A stretch of 64,000 bases of DNA. It comes from Streptomyces sp. MUM 2J. GTDB taxonomy: Bacteria > Actinomycetota > Actinomycetes > Streptomycetales > Streptomycetaceae. The notes beneath the pieces were generated by a model. That model saw only the letters and a program-made list of their open reading frames with translations, ran no database searches and had not been told where the DNA came from. This document shows positions 14,754 to 23,607 of this stretch, one piece after another (positions within the stretch are counted from its first letter, which is position 1; each line of letters opens with the position of its first letter). The stretch is from contig NZ_JADWYM010000030.1 of NCBI RefSeq assembly GCF_022414535.1, positions 1 to 64,000 on the forward strand, given 5' to 3'. The translations under genes and the position numbers were made by a program.

Positions 14754-17696
14754 ATGCCGACCGCCCCCGCACCCCGGACCACCGACGAGCTGCACCGGGC
14801 GCTCCAGGAGAACGACCAGCGCCCCTACGGCCGCGCCCGCACCGCGACCGCCGAGGAACTCGTCGACTCCGCGGAGCAGTTCGCGGAGCCCGTGCCCCTC
14901 ATCCATGCGCTCCTCGCACTCCAGGAGGCCTACACCTACGGCGCCGAACCCCGGAAGTCGCCCGTCGTCTTCGCCCGCCTGCTGACCCTCTTCGACGAGC
15001 AGCCCGACGCCTTCGACGAGCGCCTGCGCCACCTGCTGTTCTGGCGGTTCAAGTGGGTGGCCAACGCCCTGTGCGCCCTGCCCGAGATACCGCTGGCCAC
15101 CCTGCGCCAGTGGCTGACGGAGATGCGCGACCGGTACGAGAAGGCAGGCCTGGGCCTCCAGCCCTACTACGGACAGGCCTACCGGCTGGCCGCCCACATC
15201 GGCGAGGACACCACCGTCGCCTACGAGCTGTGGGCGGGCCGCACCCGCACCCGGCTCAGCGATTGCGAGGCCTGCGAGATCTGCGAGCGTGCCCTCCACC
15301 ACCTCGCGGCGGGCGACGACGAGCGGGCGTTGCGCACCTGGGAGCCCGTCCTGGCCGGGACGGCATCCTGCCAGGAGGAGCCGGCCCGATCCGTCTCGCA
15401 CGCGCTGCTGCCGCTGCTGCGCACCGGCCGCACCGACCGGGCCCGCGCACTGCACCTCGCGGGCTACCGGGCCTGCCGCCGCAACCCGTCGAAGGCCCAG
15501 GAGGTCGGCCGGCACCTGGAGTTCTGCGCGCTCACCGGAAACGAGGGACGCGGCATGGAACTGCTCGCCGAGAACCGGAACCTGTTCGACGACGTCGACT
15601 CGCCGCTGGACCTGTACGGCTTCCTCACCGGGGTGGAGGTCCTCCTCCAGCGCGTCGACCAGCTCGGCCACGGCGAACTGCCCGCCGCCGGGTACGCGGG
15701 CCGCACCTGGACGGTGGCCGGCCTGCGTGCCGAGGTCCGGGGCCGGGCCGCCGACCTCGCCGCCCGCTTCGACGCCCGCAACGGAACGACGGCCCACACC
15801 GACCGCCGCAACGCCCGCCTGAACCGTGCCCCGCTCCTGGACGCACTGGAACTGACCCTGCGCACCCGAAGCCTCGACGACGCGGCCCCGGCGGCACCGG
15901 TGGCCGCGCCCGCCGCCCGCATGGCCGCCGGCCTGCCCGGCTCACTGCCCCAACTCGTCCTCCGGGCACGGACGCTGGACGAGCAGGGGCACCCGGACGC
16001 CCAGGCCTGCTGGGACCGGCTGCGCACGCTCACCGCCGCCGGCGACCGCACCCACCCCGAGGATCCGGCCGTGGGCCCGCCGGCCCAGCTGCGCGCCGAC
16101 CTGCTGGCCGACGAGGCGAACCGGGCGGGTGGGAAGGACCGGTTCGCCGACGCCGCGGCCCTCCACGAGGAGGCCGCAGCCCTGTACGACGACGCCGGAC
16201 TGCCCGGCCACGCGGCGCTGGCCCGCGCCTGCGCCCTGCTCGCCGCCGCCGAGATCCCCGTCCGGGGCGCCGACGGAACCGAGGCGCAGGCCTCCGCGCT
16301 GACCGCCGCCCACGCCGCCACGGTCCGCCTGCACGAGGAGACGCCCGGCCTCGCCCCGTTCCAGGAGGCCCGCCTGCTGCGGCTGCGCGCGACCGCGCTC
16401 GCCCTGCGCCTGCAGGCCTCGCGGAGCGAGGAGCACGTCGCGCCGGTCCTCGCCGAGATCGACCTGCTCCACACGTTCGCCACCCGGCACGACCTCCTGG
16501 GCGGGATCGCCGGAGCCCTGCTGCTGCGGGCCAGCACCTACGCCGTCTCCGGTGACCTGCCCGCGGCGGTCGCCGAGACCGACTCCCTCCTCGACCGGCT
16601 GAAGGCGCACGGGCCCGCCTGGCACCTGCCCCGCACGCTCGGACTGCGCGGCCGGCTCCACCTCGGACTCAGGGACGCGCAGGCCGCCCACGCCGACCTG
16701 ACCGAGGCCGTGCGACTGGCTGCCGACTGGCCGGCCGACACGATGGACACCGCCCGCCTCCACGGCGATCTGGCCAATGCCTGCATGCACCTGGGCCGCC
16801 CGGAGGAAGCACTGCGGCACCTGACGCGCTCCGCGGAGCTGGACCTTCGCGGCGGCAGTCGGACGGACGCGTACTGCACGTACGGCAACGCCGCCCAGCT
16901 CACCCTCGACCTGGGCCGGTTCGAGGACTGCATCGCTCTGCTCGACTCCCTGCTGTCGGAGCCGGACGTCCCCGCCGGAGAACTGGACGACCGGCTCGTC
17001 GCCCAGCTGCGCCTGACCCGCGCCCGCGCGCTGCACGCGGGGGACGACCTCCGGGCCGCCACGGCGGAGTTCGTCGCGCTCGCCGCCGAGTCGGCAGGCT
17101 GGGACGACGACCCGGGGAGCCACGCACTGATCGCAGCGGAGACGGCCGTACTCCTGGGCGAGTCCGGCGAGTTCGGCCCGGCCCGCGAGGCCGCGGACCA
17201 GGCGCTCGACGCCCACGCCCGGGCCCCGCGCCACGAGCAGCTCAGCAACTGCCTGCGCGAACTCGCCCGCCTCCAGGCCCAGCAGCAAGGCCCCGACGGC
17301 CTGGACGGCGCCCGCGCCTACCTGGCCGACGCCGGCCGGGTCGCCGAGCAGGCCCGCGCCGCCGGGCACGAGGTCCACGGCCGCTCCCTGGACACGGCTC
17401 TGGCCTACGAACACGGGCGGGTCAACGCCTACGCAGGCGAGTACGAAGACGCGCTGGCCGCCTTGGAGAAGGCGCTCACCCTGCTCGGCGAGCCGGGACC
17501 GGACGACGGGGACCGCGCCGGCGAATGGGCCGAGTGCGTGCGCCTCGCGGGAGCGGTGGAGGGCATCTACCTGGAACGCCCGGCACCCGCCCTCACCCGC
17601 CTCGACAGCGCGGTCTCCCGCCTGACCGCCCTGGGCCGCACCGAGGAGGCCGAGGAACTGCGCTCGTTGGCGGCGCGGCTGCGTGACGAGGCCTGA
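14754..17696 (+). CDS. Large tetratricopeptide-repeat protein
   Basis: 980 residues from ATG 14754. The first ~330 residues are a helical domain with a Cys pair (CEACEICERALHHL) and repeated Trp/Leu helices. From about residue 400 on, TPR-like helical pairs repeat: RFADAAALHEEAAALYDDAG, AQAAHADLTEAVRLAADWP, ACMHLGRPEEALRHLTRSAEL, YEDALAALEKALTLLGEPG. No catalytic motif, signal peptide or membrane helix is seen. It is coupled to the HSP90 gene, so an HSP90 client adaptor or co-chaperone is the simplest reading; a signalling scaffold is the alternative. Confidence 0.75.
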   Translation: MPTAPAPRTTDELHRALQENDQRPYGRARTATAEELVDSAEQFAEPVPLIHALLALQEAYTYGAEPRKSPVVFARLLTLFDEQPDAFDERLRHLLFWRFKWVANALCALPEIPLATLRQWLTEMRDRYEKAGLGLQPYYGQAYRLAAHIGEDTTVAYELWAGRTRTRLSDCEACEICERALHHLAAGDDERALRTWEPVLAGTASCQEEPARSVSHALLPLLRTGRTDRARALHLAGYRACRRNPSKAQEVGRHLEFCALTGNEGRGMELLAENRNLFDDVDSPLDLYGFLTGVEVLLQRVDQLGHGELPAAGYAGRTWTVAGLRAEVRGRAADLAARFDARNGTTAHTDRRNARLNRAPLLDALELTLRTRSLDDAAPAAPVAAPAARMAAGLPGSLPQLVLRARTLDEQGHPDAQACWDRLRTLTAAGDRTHPEDPAVGPPAQLRADLLADEANRAGGKDRFADAAALHEEAAALYDDAGLPGHAALARACALLAAAEIPVRGADGTEAQASALTAAHAATVRLHEETPGLAPFQEARLLRLRATALALRLQASRSEEHVAPVLAEIDLLHTFATRHDLLGGIAGALLLRASTYAVSGDLPAAVAETDSLLDRLKAHGPAWHLPRTLGLRGRLHLGLRDAQAAHADLTEAVRLAADWPADTMDTARLHGDLANACMHLGRPEEALRHLTRSAELDLRGGSRTDAYCTYGNAAQLTLDLGRFEDCIALLDSLLSEPDVPAGELDDRLVAQLRLTRARALHAGDDLRAATAEFVALAAESAGWDDDPGSHALIAAETAVLLGESGEFGPAREAADQALDAHARAPRHEQLSNCLRELARLQAQQQGPDGLDGARAYLADAGRVAEQARAAGHEVHGRSLDTALAYEHGRVNAYAGEYEDALAALEKALTLLGEPGPDDGDRAGEWAECVRLAGAVEGIYLERPAPALTRLDSAVSRLTALGRTEEAEELRSLAARLRDEA

Positions 17697-17702
17697 CGCG
17701 CC

Positions 17703-17732
17703 GGTGCCGGGGAGGCGGCCCGTCCCGGCACC
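17703..17732 (+). terminator. Terminator hairpin after the HSP90-TPR genes
   Basis: GGTGCCGGG (17703-17711) pairs perfectly with CCCGGCACC (17724-17732) across a 12-base loop, seven bases after the TPR stop codon. Confidence 0.6.
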
Positions 17733-17957
17733 AAGACCCCACTCCGCAGGGCCCCTTCACCCCCGGCGCGAGGTGGGAACCGGTGGGACTCACCGGGACC
17801 GCACCCACCCGGCGAATCCACCGAACCGGCGCCACCGTCCGCCGCGTAGCCCGCCCACGCTCCCCGTGACCCGGCCGGGGGAGTCCGTCCCGGGCGGGGG
17901 CCCATGTGCCGGGCGCGGTTCCTCGGGGCTGCTCGTCCGGACCGATGCCGTCCGCCG

Positions 17958-18362
17958 TCAGCGAGTGCCGGTGCGCTTCTCGAGGCGGGTGCCGTGGCGA
18001 AGGGTGATCGACATCAGGTCGCTGGGGGCGTCCAGTTCCAGGCGGTGCCAGCGGCCGCGGGGGACGATCACGGCGCTTCCTGCCCGCAACCGCACCATGT
18101 CCTCGGCGCTGCCGGGCGCGACGGGACGGAAGTACAGGCGGACGCCGCCGGTCAGGCAGCACACCGCCTCCTCGGCCCGCGGGTGCATCTCCCAGTGGTC
18201 GGCGTGAACGTCGGCGTCGGTCTCCACGTGGAACGTGGCGATCTGCCAGGCGCCGGAGTCGCTGCTCGTCATCCGCCGTTCGCCGGCCCGGACGTCACCT
18301 CCGGGGTGGATGTGCAGGGCAGAGGCGAACAGGTCGACGGACGAGAGAGGGGACGGGGTCAT
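17958..18362 (-). CDS. Small cupin-domain protein
   Basis: 134 residues from ATG 18362, chosen over a longer Arg-rich extension because GGAAGG lies nine bases upstream and the ATG overlaps the stop of the exporter gene (ATGA). A single cupin barrel is visible: DADVHADHWEMHPRAEEAVCCLTGGVRLYF supplies the first His/Glu metal-ligand motif, and VRLRAGSAVIVPRGRWHRLEL the second. Such proteins bind a metal or small ligand. Coupling to the exporter suggests it senses or modifies the exported compound. Confidence 0.8.
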   Translation of the reverse strand: MTPSPLSSVDLFASALHIHPGGDVRAGERRMTSSDSGAWQIATFHVETDADVHADHWEMHPRAEEAVCCLTGGVRLYFRPVAPGSAEDMVRLRAGSAVIVPRGRWHRLELDAPSDLMSITLRHGTRLEKRTGTR

Positions 18363-19807
18363 GACGGTGTTCCTTCCAGTCGGTGTTCTGCCGGGGCGGC
18401 GGGCTGCGGGCCGGGTGTCTCGGCACGGCGGCGGGGCAGCACGCCGATCGCGACGGCTGCCGCGAGTACGAAGAGGGCGGCGGCGATGGCCAGCCCCAGG
18501 GCGTAGCCCTCGTTGAGTGCGGAGGGGGTGGTGGCCGTACCCGTGCGGTGGGCGGCGACGGTGGCCAGGGCGGCCAGGCCCAGACAACCGCCGAGTTGGC
18601 GGGAGCTGTTCATGAGGCCGGAGGCCATGCCGGCCTCATGGGGGGCGATGCCGGTGGTCGCGGCGGCGGCGACCGGGGCCATGACCAGTCCGACGCCGGT
18701 GCCGGTGACGATGCAGGGGCCGAGCACGTCGGTGAGGAAGCCGCCGTGAGGACTGATGAAGGCGAACCAGGTCAGGCCCGCGGAGGCCAGCAGGGCGCCG
18801 GGTACCAGGGACGTACGGGGGGTGCGTGCCGCGGTGACGCGGGTAGCCAGGAGGCTGCCTGCGACCAGGCTCGCGGAGAAGGGCAGGAACGCGGCGCCGG
18901 TCGCTGCGGGGCTCATGCCCAGAACCTGCTGCAGGTACAGGGACGCGAAGTAGAACGCCGCGAACTGCCCGGCCGTGGAGAAGAAGACCAGCGCGCTGGC
19001 ACCGGCGACCCAGCGGCTGCGCAGCAGGCCGAGGCGCAACAGCGGGGCGGGAGCCCTGGATTCGGCAAGGACGAAGGCGGTCAGGAGTGCGGCCGAGGCG
19101 ACGAGCGTCGCCCAGGTGGCCGGTGAACCCCACCCGTGGGCGTCGGTGCGGACGACACCGAGCACGAGCAGCCCGACTCCACCGGTTGCCAGGGCGGCGC
19201 CGAGCACGTCCAGCCTCTCGTGCCGGGCGGGGCGCGTGTCGGCGGGCACGCCCGCGAGTGTCAGCGCGAGAGCCAGCGCGACGACGGGCAGGTTGATCAG
19301 CATCACCCAGCGCCACCCCGCGTACTGGGTGAGCAGCCCACCCGCCAGTACGCCCAGCGCACCGCCTGCGGCGTTCACCCCGCTCCACACTCCGAGCGCG
19401 CGCACGCGCTGCGGGCCCTCGGCGAAGGTGGTGGTGAGCATCGCCAGCGTGGCCGGGGCGGCCGCGGCGGCTCCCACGCCCTGACCGGCGCGGGCGGCGA
19501 TCAGCTGCCAGGGCGCCTGGGCCAGTCCGCCCGCCAGAGAGGACAGCCCGAACACGGCCAGGCCCAGCACGAACAGCCGCCGCCGGCCGTACAGGTCGCA
19601 CGCGCGGCCCCCCAGCAGCAGGAATCCGCCGAGCGTGAGCGCGTACACGTGCACGACCCACGACAGGTCGAGCGGTGCGAAGCCCAACGCGGTGCGCATG
19701 GCGGGCAGTGCGACGTTGACCACCGACAGGTCCAGGGCGACGGCGAACTGGGCGACGGCGACCGCCGCCAGGACCACTCCAGGCCGCCCCTCCGAGTTTT
19801 TATACAT
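18359..19807 (-). CDS. MFS drug exporter of the EmrB/QacA (DHA2, 14-helix) type
   Basis: 482 residues from ATG 19807. Motifs of the DHA2 subgroup are clear: DLSVVNVALPAMRTAL in helix 1, GGRACDLYGRRRLFVLG (motif A), AARAGQGVGAAAAAPATLAML (motif B), and GVWSGVNAAGGALGVLAGGLL (motif C, antiporter signature). It has about 14 hydrophobic helices and a short charged C-tail. It should be a proton-driven drug or metabolite exporter in the plasma membrane. A TetR gene is divergently encoded only 56 bases away, so substrate-induced derepression is likely. Upstream in-frame starts would add a long, non-hydrophobic Arg-rich tail and are rejected. Confidence 0.9.
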   Translation of the reverse strand: MYKNSEGRPGVVLAAVAVAQFAVALDLSVVNVALPAMRTALGFAPLDLSWVVHVYALTLGGFLLLGGRACDLYGRRRLFVLGLAVFGLSSLAGGLAQAPWQLIAARAGQGVGAAAAAPATLAMLTTTFAEGPQRVRALGVWSGVNAAGGALGVLAGGLLTQYAGWRWVMLINLPVVALALALTLAGVPADTRPARHERLDVLGAALATGGVGLLVLGVVRTDAHGWGSPATWATLVASAALLTAFVLAESRAPAPLLRLGLLRSRWVAGASALVFFSTAGQFAAFYFASLYLQQVLGMSPAATGAAFLPFSASLVAGSLLATRVTAARTPRTSLVPGALLASAGLTWFAFISPHGGFLTDVLGPCIVTGTGVGLVMAPVAAAATTGIAPHEAGMASGLMNSSRQLGGCLGLAALATVAAHRTGTATTPSALNEGYALGLAIAAALFVLAAAVAIGVLPRRRAETPGPQPAAPAEHRLEGTPS

Positions 19808-19863
19808 GTAAGGAAAATAGCCCAGGGGATCATCGCTGTCGACACCTGGGGAATGATGAGGGC
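19808..19863. promoter_or_regulatory. Shared exporter/TetR control region
   Basis: 56 bases between divergent starts, unusually A+T-rich at the exporter side (TTTTTATACATGTAAGGAAA). The palindrome TACATGTA (19803-19810) covers the exporter start codon. A second imperfect symmetry, CCCAGG (19821-19826) with CCTGGG (19845-19850), sits in the middle. Either could be the TetR operator; the second is better placed to shut off both promoters. Confidence 0.5.
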
Positions 19864-20532
19864 ATGCCGCACTCGTCCGCACCGCGCAAACCCCGGGGCC
19901 GGCCTCCCCGCATCTCCCGCGAGGAGGTCGTCGCGACGGCCCGCCGGATCGTGGACGCGGATGGTGTGGACCGTCTGACCATGCGGCGGCTGGCCACCGA
20001 GATCGGCAGCACGCCGATGGCCCTGTACCACCACGTCCGCAACAAGGAAGAACTGCTCGTCCTGCTCCTGGACGACTACGCGGCGCGGACCCTGCACCGC
20101 CCCGACCTGCCGGCCCACCCGCGCGAGCGGGTCGTCGCCGCCGCCGCGGCGATCCACGACGCGCTCGTCGCCTGCCCCTGGATCGTGGAGGTGCTGACCG
20201 CCGACGACCTGATGTCCACGTCCGCCCTGTGGTTCGTCGAGCAGATCGTCGACGGCCTGGTCGCATGCGGACTGACCCCCGAGAAAGCCGTGCACGGGTA
20301 CCGCGCGATCTGGTACTACACGGCCGGAGAGATGGTGGTCCGGACGACGGCGGCCCGGCGGCGAACGGACGAGGCCCGCCCCACCTACCGGGAGCGCGTC
20401 TTCGCCGCTCTCGACCCGGGCGAGCTGCCCCGCTTGGCACAGGTCGCGGACCGCTGGGCGCCGCTGACCGCCGAGGACACCTATCTGGACGGTCTCAGAG
20501 CCCTGGTGGACGGCCTCCTGACCACCCGTTGA
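19864..20532 (+). CDS. TetR family repressor (TetR_C-type)
   Basis: 222 residues. The N-terminal helix-turn-helix is standard: REEVVATARRIVDADGVDRLTMRRLATEIGSTPMALYHHVRNKEELL (about residues 18-65), preceded by a basic Pro/Arg arm. The C-terminal half, with DDLMSTSALWFVEQIVDGLVACG, matches the tetracycline-repressor type of ligand domain. It is divergent from the MFS exporter and most likely represses it and itself until a small molecule binds. The ligand is unknown. Confidence 0.9.
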   Translation: MPHSSAPRKPRGRPPRISREEVVATARRIVDADGVDRLTMRRLATEIGSTPMALYHHVRNKEELLVLLLDDYAARTLHRPDLPAHPRERVVAAAAAIHDALVACPWIVEVLTADDLMSTSALWFVEQIVDGLVACGLTPEKAVHGYRAIWYYTAGEMVVRTTAARRRTDEARPTYRERVFAALDPGELPRLAQVADRWAPLTAEDTYLDGLRALVDGLLTTR

Positions 20533-20762
20533 CCTGATCACGGGGGGCGTACGGACGGCACGTCCGACCGCGAGGAGACCGTGTCGCCCCGGCAGGCCGG
20601 GTTCGGCGGACGCACCCGGTCCCGCCCCGGGCTCGCCCTGACGTGCTGCGAGGCGCCGGTGACGTTGCGCCCGGTCCCGAGGACCAGGGTGAACGGGGCG
20701 CCCACCAGGGGGACGGCCCCGCACCGTCCGCCGACGCGGCGGTCGGGGCAGGACCGCCCGGG

Positions 20763-21428
20763 CTACTCGGTGTGGGGGTGGGCCAGACCGTGGTCGTAGG
20801 CGAAGATCACGGCCCGGACCCGGTCGCGGGCGCCGATCTTGGCGAGGACCCGGCCGACGTGGGTCTTCACCGTGGACTCGGACAACACGAAGTGGGCGGC
20901 GATCTCGCCGTTGTTCCACCCCTTGCCGATGGCGACGAGGATCTCGCGTTCCCGGTCGGTGAGGGACTTCAGCCTCGGGTCCTCGGCGGGGCCGCCCGGC
21001 CGGGGCACCAGATGGGCGAACTCGTGCAGGAGGCGGCGGGTGAGCGCGGGGGCGATGACGGCGTCGCCGCTCGCGACGGCGCGGATGCCCGCGAGGAGTT
21101 CCTCGGGGCGGGCGTCCTTGAGGAGGAAGCCGCTGGCCCCGGCGCGCAGGGCCGCGTGGGCGTATTCGTCGAGGTCGAACGTGGTCAGCACCAGGACGCG
21201 GGAGCGGTCGCCGGTGGCGGTGATGAGGCGGGTGGCCTCGATGCCGTCCATGCCGGGCATGCGGACGTCCATGAGTACGACGTCGGGGCGGAGTTCGGCC
21301 GCCTTGCGGACCGCTTCCGCACCGTGGGCGGCCTCGCCGACTACCTCCGTCCCGGGGACGGAGCCGAGGAGCATGCGGAAGCCGTAGCGCTGCAGCGGCT
21401 GGTCGTCCACGACGAGTACGGTGGTCAC
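20763..21428 (-). CDS. NarL/LuxR-type response regulator
   Basis: 221 residues from GTG 21428, which overlaps the kinase stop codon. The receiver domain carries the acidic pair VVDDQ, phospho-acceptor Asp54 in VVLMDVRMPGMDG, the TTFDLDEYA switch and LLKDARPEEL with the conserved Lys. The output domain is a LuxR helix-turn-helix (LTDREREILVAIGKGWNNGEIAAHFVLSESTVKTHVGRVLAKIGARDR). It is the partner of the kinase encoded immediately upstream and probably controls the same ABC-transporter operon. Confidence 0.95.
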   Translation of the reverse strand: MTTVLVVDDQPLQRYGFRMLLGSVPGTEVVGEAAHGAEAVRKAAELRPDVVLMDVRMPGMDGIEATRLITATGDRSRVLVLTTFDLDEYAHAALRAGASGFLLKDARPEELLAGIRAVASGDAVIAPALTRRLLHEFAHLVPRPGGPAEDPRLKSLTDREREILVAIGKGWNNGEIAAHFVLSESTVKTHVGRVLAKIGARDRVRAVIFAYDHGLAHPHTE

Positions 21429-22750
21429 GGGGCACCGTCCGGGGAGACGGGGTCGAGGACGGCCTCCACCGTCCACCCACCGCCGGTGGGGCCGGCGCTG
21501 AGGCTTCCTCCGTAGAGCGCCGTCCGTTCTCGCATACCCACCAGACCGTGTCCTTCCTCCTCGGCCGGGCCGGGGCGGGCGGACGTGACGACGGCGGGGC
21601 CGGTGTCCTGGACCCTGATGGTCAGCCCGTTGTCCCGTACAGCGATCGCCAGGTTCACCCGGCTGCCGGCTCCTGCGTGTTTGAGGGTGTTCGTCAGAGC
21701 TTCCTGAACGATGCGGTAGACCGCGAGCTGGACCCCGCTGTCGAGGGCGTCGACGTCACCGGTGGTCCGGTAGTGGACCTCCAGGCCGGCGGCACGCATG
21801 TTCCGGCACAACGCGTCGATGTCCGCGAGGCAGGGCTGCGGGTTGAGCTCCGGGCCGGTCCACGGGTCGTCGGATGCTTCCCGCAGCACACCGAGTACGC
21901 GCCTGAGCTCCCCGAGAGCCCGGCGGCCGGTGTCCCCGATGAGGTGCAGGGCTTCGGTGCCCCGCTCCGGGGCGACGGCGCCTGCGTAGGCGCCGGCGTC
22001 GGCGAGGGTGATGATGACGGACAGGTTGTGGCCGACGATGTCGTGCATCTCGCGAGCCACCCGCGCGCGTTCGGACGCGACGGCGAGTCTGCTGCGCTGG
22101 TCGCGTTCTATCTCCAGCCGGGCCGCCCGGTCACGCAGCCCCGCGAGCTGGGCTCGCCGGATGCGCACCACGAGGCCGAGTGCGAGTGCCGCGGTCGCCG
22201 TGCTCAGCAGGAAGAACAGCGCGTCCCAGAAGGACACCGCCGCCGAGGCGCGCACCGCGACCAGCACCAGCGCGCCCGCCACGGCCCCGCAGGCCCAGGG
22301 CAGCTGCCTCATCCGTCCGTGCAGGGCGAGACTGTACAGGGCGATGAACAGGGCGATGTCCGCGCGCAGCGCGGCTCCCAGCGACCACTGGAGGACGAAG
22401 ACGGCCGTGACGGCGCCGAAGGCGACATCCGGTCGCCTGCGGCGCCACAGCAGGGGGAGGACGAGGCCGGCCTGCAGCGCGACCGTCCCCGCGACCGGCA
22501 GCCGCAAGAACACCAGCCGGAAGCGGTGAGGCCCGTCGCCGTCGACGCCGGCCGAGTGCAGCAGGTCCGGCAGGCAGAACGTCAGGAAGACCAGCGCCAC
22601 CACCGTGGTGTCCAGCACCCACGGACGGGCCCGGTCAGCCTGCCGCAGCCGCCGGCCGGCCCGGGAGATCCGGGCGACCAGCGGTCCCATGCCACCGAGG
22701 TCGTCGGCGGGCGCGGTGCTCTCGGAGTCCGCCAGGGGCACGGTGTTCAC
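21425..22750 (-). CDS. Membrane sensor histidine kinase (HisKA_3 type)
   Basis: 441 residues from GTG 22750, chosen because GGAGG sits eight bases upstream. Five to six membrane helices fill residues ~45-195. They are followed by a short coiled coil and the HisKA_3 dimerisation helix with the phosphorylated His236 in VAREMHDIVGHNLS. The HATPase part shows VYRIVQEALTNTLKHAG (N box) and GHGLVGMRERTALYGG (G box). There is no extracellular sensor domain of any size, so it probably senses within the membrane, like the kinases that work with ABC exporters for antibiotic detection. It lies in an operon ATPase-permease-kinase-regulator. Confidence 0.93.
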   Translation of the reverse strand: MNTVPLADSESTAPADDLGGMGPLVARISRAGRRLRQADRARPWVLDTTVVALVFLTFCLPDLLHSAGVDGDGPHRFRLVFLRLPVAGTVALQAGLVLPLLWRRRRPDVAFGAVTAVFVLQWSLGAALRADIALFIALYSLALHGRMRQLPWACGAVAGALVLVAVRASAAVSFWDALFFLLSTATAALALGLVVRIRRAQLAGLRDRAARLEIERDQRSRLAVASERARVAREMHDIVGHNLSVIITLADAGAYAGAVAPERGTEALHLIGDTGRRALGELRRVLGVLREASDDPWTGPELNPQPCLADIDALCRNMRAAGLEVHYRTTGDVDALDSGVQLAVYRIVQEALTNTLKHAGAGSRVNLAIAVRDNGLTIRVQDTGPAVVTSARPGPAEEEGHGLVGMRERTALYGGSLSAGPTGGGWTVEAVLDPVSPDGAP

Positions 22751-22767
22751 CCGCACATCCTCCAGGG

Positions 22768-23607
22768 TCAGACGTCGCTGCGCAGCAGCCGGTGGGCGGC
22801 CGCGGCCAGAGCCAGCGCGGTCCAGCCCAGAAGGACGAGCAGACCGGTCCCGGGGGACAGGCCGGCGGCATCGTGGGTGAGGGCGAACATCGACTCGCCG
22901 GCGTTGCTCGGCAGGTAGGGGCTGATGTCGTCCTGCCAGGAGCCGGGGAGCAGGGAGACCAGCCCGGGGACGAGCATGAGGGTGGCGACGAGGACGGAGA
23001 TGCCGCCGGCCACCGACCGCAGCAGTGCGCCCAGAGCGGTTCCGATCACGGCGACGAGGCCGAGGTAGAGACCGGCGCCCAGCAGGCTGCGCACGACACC
23101 CGTGTCGGAGAACCCCATGGCCGCGGGCGTGCCGGAGACGATGCGGCTGCCGAACAGGAAGGCGACGAACACGCCGGCGGTTGCTACGGCCAGCGCGACC
23201 AGCCCGAACACCGAGGCCTTGGCCCACAGAACCGGAAGCCGGCGTGGCACCGCCGCCAGGGTCGAGCGGATCAGGCCCGTGGAGTACTCGCCCGCCGTGA
23301 CCAGCACGCCGAGGACACCGAGGGCGAGCTGGGCGAAGTTCGTGCCGAAGAGGGACAGGCTCACGGCGGTCGAACGTGCGAAGTCCGGGTGCATGTGGCC
23401 GGAGCCGAGCTCGGACCGGTACCGGCTCGCGGCGATCAGCCCGAACGCGATCAGGAACAGCAGGCCCAGACCCAGGGTGATCCAGGTCGAGCGCAGCGAC
23501 CAGAGCTTGGCCCACTCCGAGGCCAGCACGCGCGGTCCGGTCACCCGGTGGACGGGGCGGGCGGGAGCGGTGGAAGGTGATTCGGCGGGGGCGGCGAGGG
23601 TGTTCAT
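22768..23607 (-). CDS. ABC-2 type transporter permease
   Basis: 279 residues, overlapping the ATPase stop (ATGA at 23607). After a Pro-rich cytoplasmic N-terminus, SEWAKLWSLRSTWITLGLGLLFLIAFG begins the first of six membrane helices, a pattern typical of ABC-2 permeases. Others include TNFAQLALGVLGVLVTAGEYSTGLIRSTL (with the conserved GEYS-TG-I element), LLGAGLYLGLVAVIGTALGALLRS and VLVATLMLVPGLVSLLPG. It pairs with the ATPase at 23604 to form an exporter, of the type used for peptide or antibiotic self-protection. The kinase gene begins 17 bases after its stop. Confidence 0.9.
   Translation of the reverse strand: MNTLAAPAESPSTAPARPVHRVTGPRVLASEWAKLWSLRSTWITLGLGLLFLIAFGLIAASRYRSELGSGHMHPDFARSTAVSLSLFGTNFAQLALGVLGVLVTAGEYSTGLIRSTLAAVPRRLPVLWAKASVFGLVALAVATAGVFVAFLFGSRIVSGTPAAMGFSDTGVVRSLLGAGLYLGLVAVIGTALGALLRSVAGGISVLVATLMLVPGLVSLLPGSWQDDISPYLPSNAGESMFALTHDAAGLSPGTGLLVLLGWTALALAAAAHRLLRSDV

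Noticed and set aside
18363..18587. N-terminal extension of the cupin protein
   Set aside because: It is Arg/Gly-rich shadow of the exporter gene; the inner ATG has a ribosome-binding site and the ATGA overlap.
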